Positions 61,281 through 64,000 of a stretch of DNA of 64,000 nt are shown piece after piece; the first letter of the stretch is position 1; each line of letters opens with the position of its first letter. A program made the position numbers and the translations under genes. The DNA is from Glebionis coronaria (taxonomy: Eukaryota; Streptophyta; Magnoliopsida; Asterales; Asteraceae): assembly GCA_025667525.1 (NCBI GenBank), contig CM046882.1, forward strand, positions 546,790,630 through 546,854,629, written 5' to 3'. The notes beneath the pieces were generated by a model. The model saw nothing but the letters and a program-made list of their open reading frames with translations, was not told the origin of the DNA and made no database searches.

Positions 61281-63775
61281 TTTGGTAAATGATTTTGAAG
61301 ATCTCCATTGGAAGCTGGAGAAACAAACAAGGGAGAAAAATATTGTTTACACCAGATTTTCCTCTCTCTTGTTTGCTGGCCAACTTGAAGATTTATACCT
61401 TCAGCACCAGGATACTGCAGTATCAGTACCAATTTTTTGTACTAAGCACTGGAGCATTCTAGTTAGTAAATCTGACCCCTCTTTTACACCACCCATGCTG
61501 GCCATTTGCATAGCAGAAGGGCCAGTGGCGTTGAAAGCCCCAAAGAAAACTTTTCCAACTAGAGAAGGGGATTCCAAAGGCACAAATCCTGGAGCTAAGA
61601 CTGGACGAAAGAAGAAGTCGTTATCTACAAACACCTTGAGATCCAAAATGTCGCCCAGCCAGGGGGCACCCAACAGAGATGACCCATCAAAGGATTCTAC
61701 CGATGCTTCCCATTTCCCAAGGCCAAGTTTCAAAGAAGCTAAAGTCCTCAACGACCGAGAACCAGAACCCAAGCCAGACGTCAGCTCCAACACCAACAGG
61801 ATCTAGTGTGCATAAAGAGGCCCTGCAAGCAGCCAGTATCCCAACTTCTTTAGTGGATAAGGGTGAAGAACGAGCCCACCCTCAGATCAGTAGTGTTGAG
61901 GAGCATTGGTAAGAACTTTAAATTCAAATTCCATACCAATTTCTTTTAGTTGTCACTCTAAGTCAGTATCAGGGTGTGATCAACAAATATAACAGTTGAA
62001 GCTGACCTTGGCTCTTCTGTCCCAAATGATGTGGTGCCCCAACGAAAGGGTACTACTGAAGGGACCAAAAAAATATTCATTGATCTCAACTTTCAGGGAC
62101 TTTTCTCAAGATCCACCAGGTCAAACCAAGCTTGGTGGTGAAGAAGCTGAAACTGACCAAACCATGAAGGATGCTGATGCCACCAACGTTGCTGACAAGC
62201 CAAAGGAGGTGCCTCTATCAATGGAGCCAAGGTAGGGCAATTCTCTCCTTTCATACTAAAGGTATCATCAGTAGATCTTGCCAAGGAGTTTGGCCTAGAT
62301 GAACGCTCACCAGTAGATATGGATGAAAATGAGCCTAAAGAGGAGATTGTTGGAACTGCTACAATGCAAGATGATCAACTCCTACTCCACCATCTCCCAA
62401 GACTATTTAGGTAAAAGAATTAACAAACCAAGTGTTAGTTCTTCAGGCTCAAGTGGCCAAGCTACAGGAGGAGAAACTAGTTGCTGAAACTCAAGTGGCT
62501 GAGTTGAATGCAAGGCCAGCACCACCTACTACCGAAGCCATCACACAAATGGTAATGATTGCCATTCAACTAACTCTTTAGGATGTAGTGACTACCTCAA
62601 CTCTTCAAAAGTCTATGGATTCACTAATGGAGTCACTTTCTAATGCCACACTGAAGCTCCCAACATAATTTATTCCAATTCCTGAACAACTCAATGAATT
62701 ATGTGATTCAGTTTCAAAGATCAAGGACAAGGTGGCCAGGCTGGAAGAGCAAAAACTGGATGTTTCTGAAGCTGTGCACCATAAGCTAAAAGTACTGGAT
62801 GTTGTTCTAGCTCTACTCAACAAGGTAACTTATTCTTTGGATACATATGTAGCCTTGTTATCTGGTGGTGCATCAGCAGGAGTTGTTGGGAACTCTCCTG
62901 CTGAGAGGGAAAAAGCTTCCACCAGCCACACCATCAAGGAACTATTTCAGCAACATGAAAGAAAGCACAAAAGCAGCAGCAGTCACCAGTTCAAGAAGAT
63001 ATCCTTGCTAAGTCTAAGGGGGAGTCTTCATCAAAGCATGGTCATCTAGATGGGCTAACCACCAGTGTCAAATATTCTGATGAAGGTTCTCCAATCATTC
63101 AACCACATAATAAGGATGACTATACTCTCCATCAAAGACTGGTGAAATCTAAAGTAGTCACTCAAGAAGAAATCAACAAACTGGTCAGACTTGACAATGA
63201 AGAAAAAATGAAACAACTAAAGCAAGATCTGTACCATGAGGTTGGGGAAACACGGGTGGAGACCACATACAAGAAAAATATGTTGTATGAGAAGTTTTTT
63301 TTTTTTTTTTGGTAACCGTGATTTCTAGGCTTAACAAAAGAAGTCCTTCAAAAATTACGAATGTAGACATGCTAACTATCAAAGGCTCAATTTATCTAAA
63401 GTTTTATAGAGCTGACGGTACTGATGAAATTCTGAATGACTTCAGGCAAAAGAACTTTCTCTTACAGAATGGTTGGAGTTAGAAAAGAGAGCAGCCAAGA
63501 AGACTTCAAGAAGATGGGAAGATGTTTTAAAAAGGGTTGCACACTTCAAACGCAATCATGACAAAATTGGTGAGTTCTTAACATCACTTCAAACGCAATC
63601 ATGACAAAATTGGTGAGTTCTTAACATCAATGTAGAAATCCCACTAGAGAAACAAGATCTAATTCTGGAACTAAACAGGTTAGCCAATGAAGTTAGACCT
63701 GAAGCTGATGACATCTTTGTCACCACAAAGAAATACAAAAATCTTGTTTAGTTTCAAAATCATCTCCCTGGCCAT
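61281..63775 (+). pseudogene. Decayed unknown protein with coiled coil (probably transposon-derived)
   Basis: Plus-strand pieces separated by stops and frame changes read as one long hydrophilic protein. 61282-61806 is basic and Ser/Pro-rich (KTGRKKKSLSTN). 62418-62830 is a clear coiled coil (VLQAQVAKLQEEKLVAETQV, then SKIKDKVARLEEQKLDVSEA). 62840-63050 is Ser/His-rich. 63065-63290 contains EEINKLVRLDNEEKMKQLKQ. 63460-63770 reads TEWLELEKRAAKKTSRR. A poly-T insertion (63296-63313) and a 43-bp tandem duplication break it further. I do not recognise the family. It could be the Gag-like front end of a retroelement or a host gene relic. Confidence 0.5.
63542..63627 (+). repeat. 43-bp perfect tandem duplication
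   Basis: CACTTCAAACGCAATCATGA and 23 more bases occur at 63542-63584 and again at 63585-63627. Since 43 is not a multiple of three, it shifts the frame of the surrounding relic. Confidence 0.95.
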
Positions 63776-64000
63776 GTTCTTGAACTAGTTTGTGATGTGT
63801 CCGTTTTCGTGTTTATGAGTCTATTATCGTTGTAATATGCATGATTAATTAAGCGCATTCTAAGTGTCCGTGTCGAATAAAACTATGTTTAGGCGTGTTT
63901 GTTTGTAAGTCTCTCATGTGTTTCCACAAGGGGTATGTGTAATATTTTTTAATAAATAAATGTTTGTTGTACGAAAGTCTCATTTTGTAGTATATAAACG
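63776..64000. other. Window end, nothing recognised
   Basis: No frame or repeat of note in the last 225 bases. Confidence 0.5.

Overview
This is plant nuclear DNA. It carries a host gene with GT-AG introns, an intronless SAUR gene, Ty1/copia and Ty3/gypsy LTR retrotransposons, Helitrons, and PIF/Harbinger and hAT miniature elements, and it has no bacterial-type operons. The retroelement families and the 422-residue ethanolamine-phosphate cytidylyltransferase fit a eudicot. My impression is a member of the Asteraceae, but nothing here proves that.

Layout. 1-3469: the 3' part of a copia element, with a nearly intact reverse transcriptase/RNase H and one LTR. 4018-6511: a Helitron with canonical ends. 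6907-12682: a complete but decayed copia element with a 5-bp target duplication, whose LTR/primer-site/leader segment is present three times in tandem (606-bp period). 13020-16990: Helitron sequence with two 5' termini and one 3' terminus, including a 42-bp minisatellite. 17357-36746: a complex repetitive district built on a tandem array of about 594-bp and 263-bp units. The array was split by a 12.4-kb Athila-like LTR element (18847-31295, target duplication TCGGC). That element encodes Gag, a protease and a long acidic protein but no reverse transcriptase or integrase. The district ends in a mosaic of three partial copies of one module and a Helitron 3' end.

36801-39693: a Harbinger-type MITE and a Harbinger element with a frameshifted transposase. 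42979-48068: the best host gene, PECT1 (CDP-ethanolamine synthesis), with one non-coding and nine coding exons. Its 5'UTR intron holds nested hAT MITEs and a Harbinger MITE. 50741-57448: a 5'-truncated chromovirus (Tekay-like) broken by one frameshift and four in-frame stops, with a 2.6-kb 3' LTR. 57.7-60.3 kb: minisatellites, a large hairpin-forming MITE and a hAT MITE. 60504-60884: an intact SAUR-type gene. 61.3-63.8 kb: a decayed coiled-coil reading frame that I do not recognise.

Only PECT1 and the SAUR look like functioning host genes. Almost everything else is transposon-derived, so the interest lies in how the elements are nested, rearranged and shortened.
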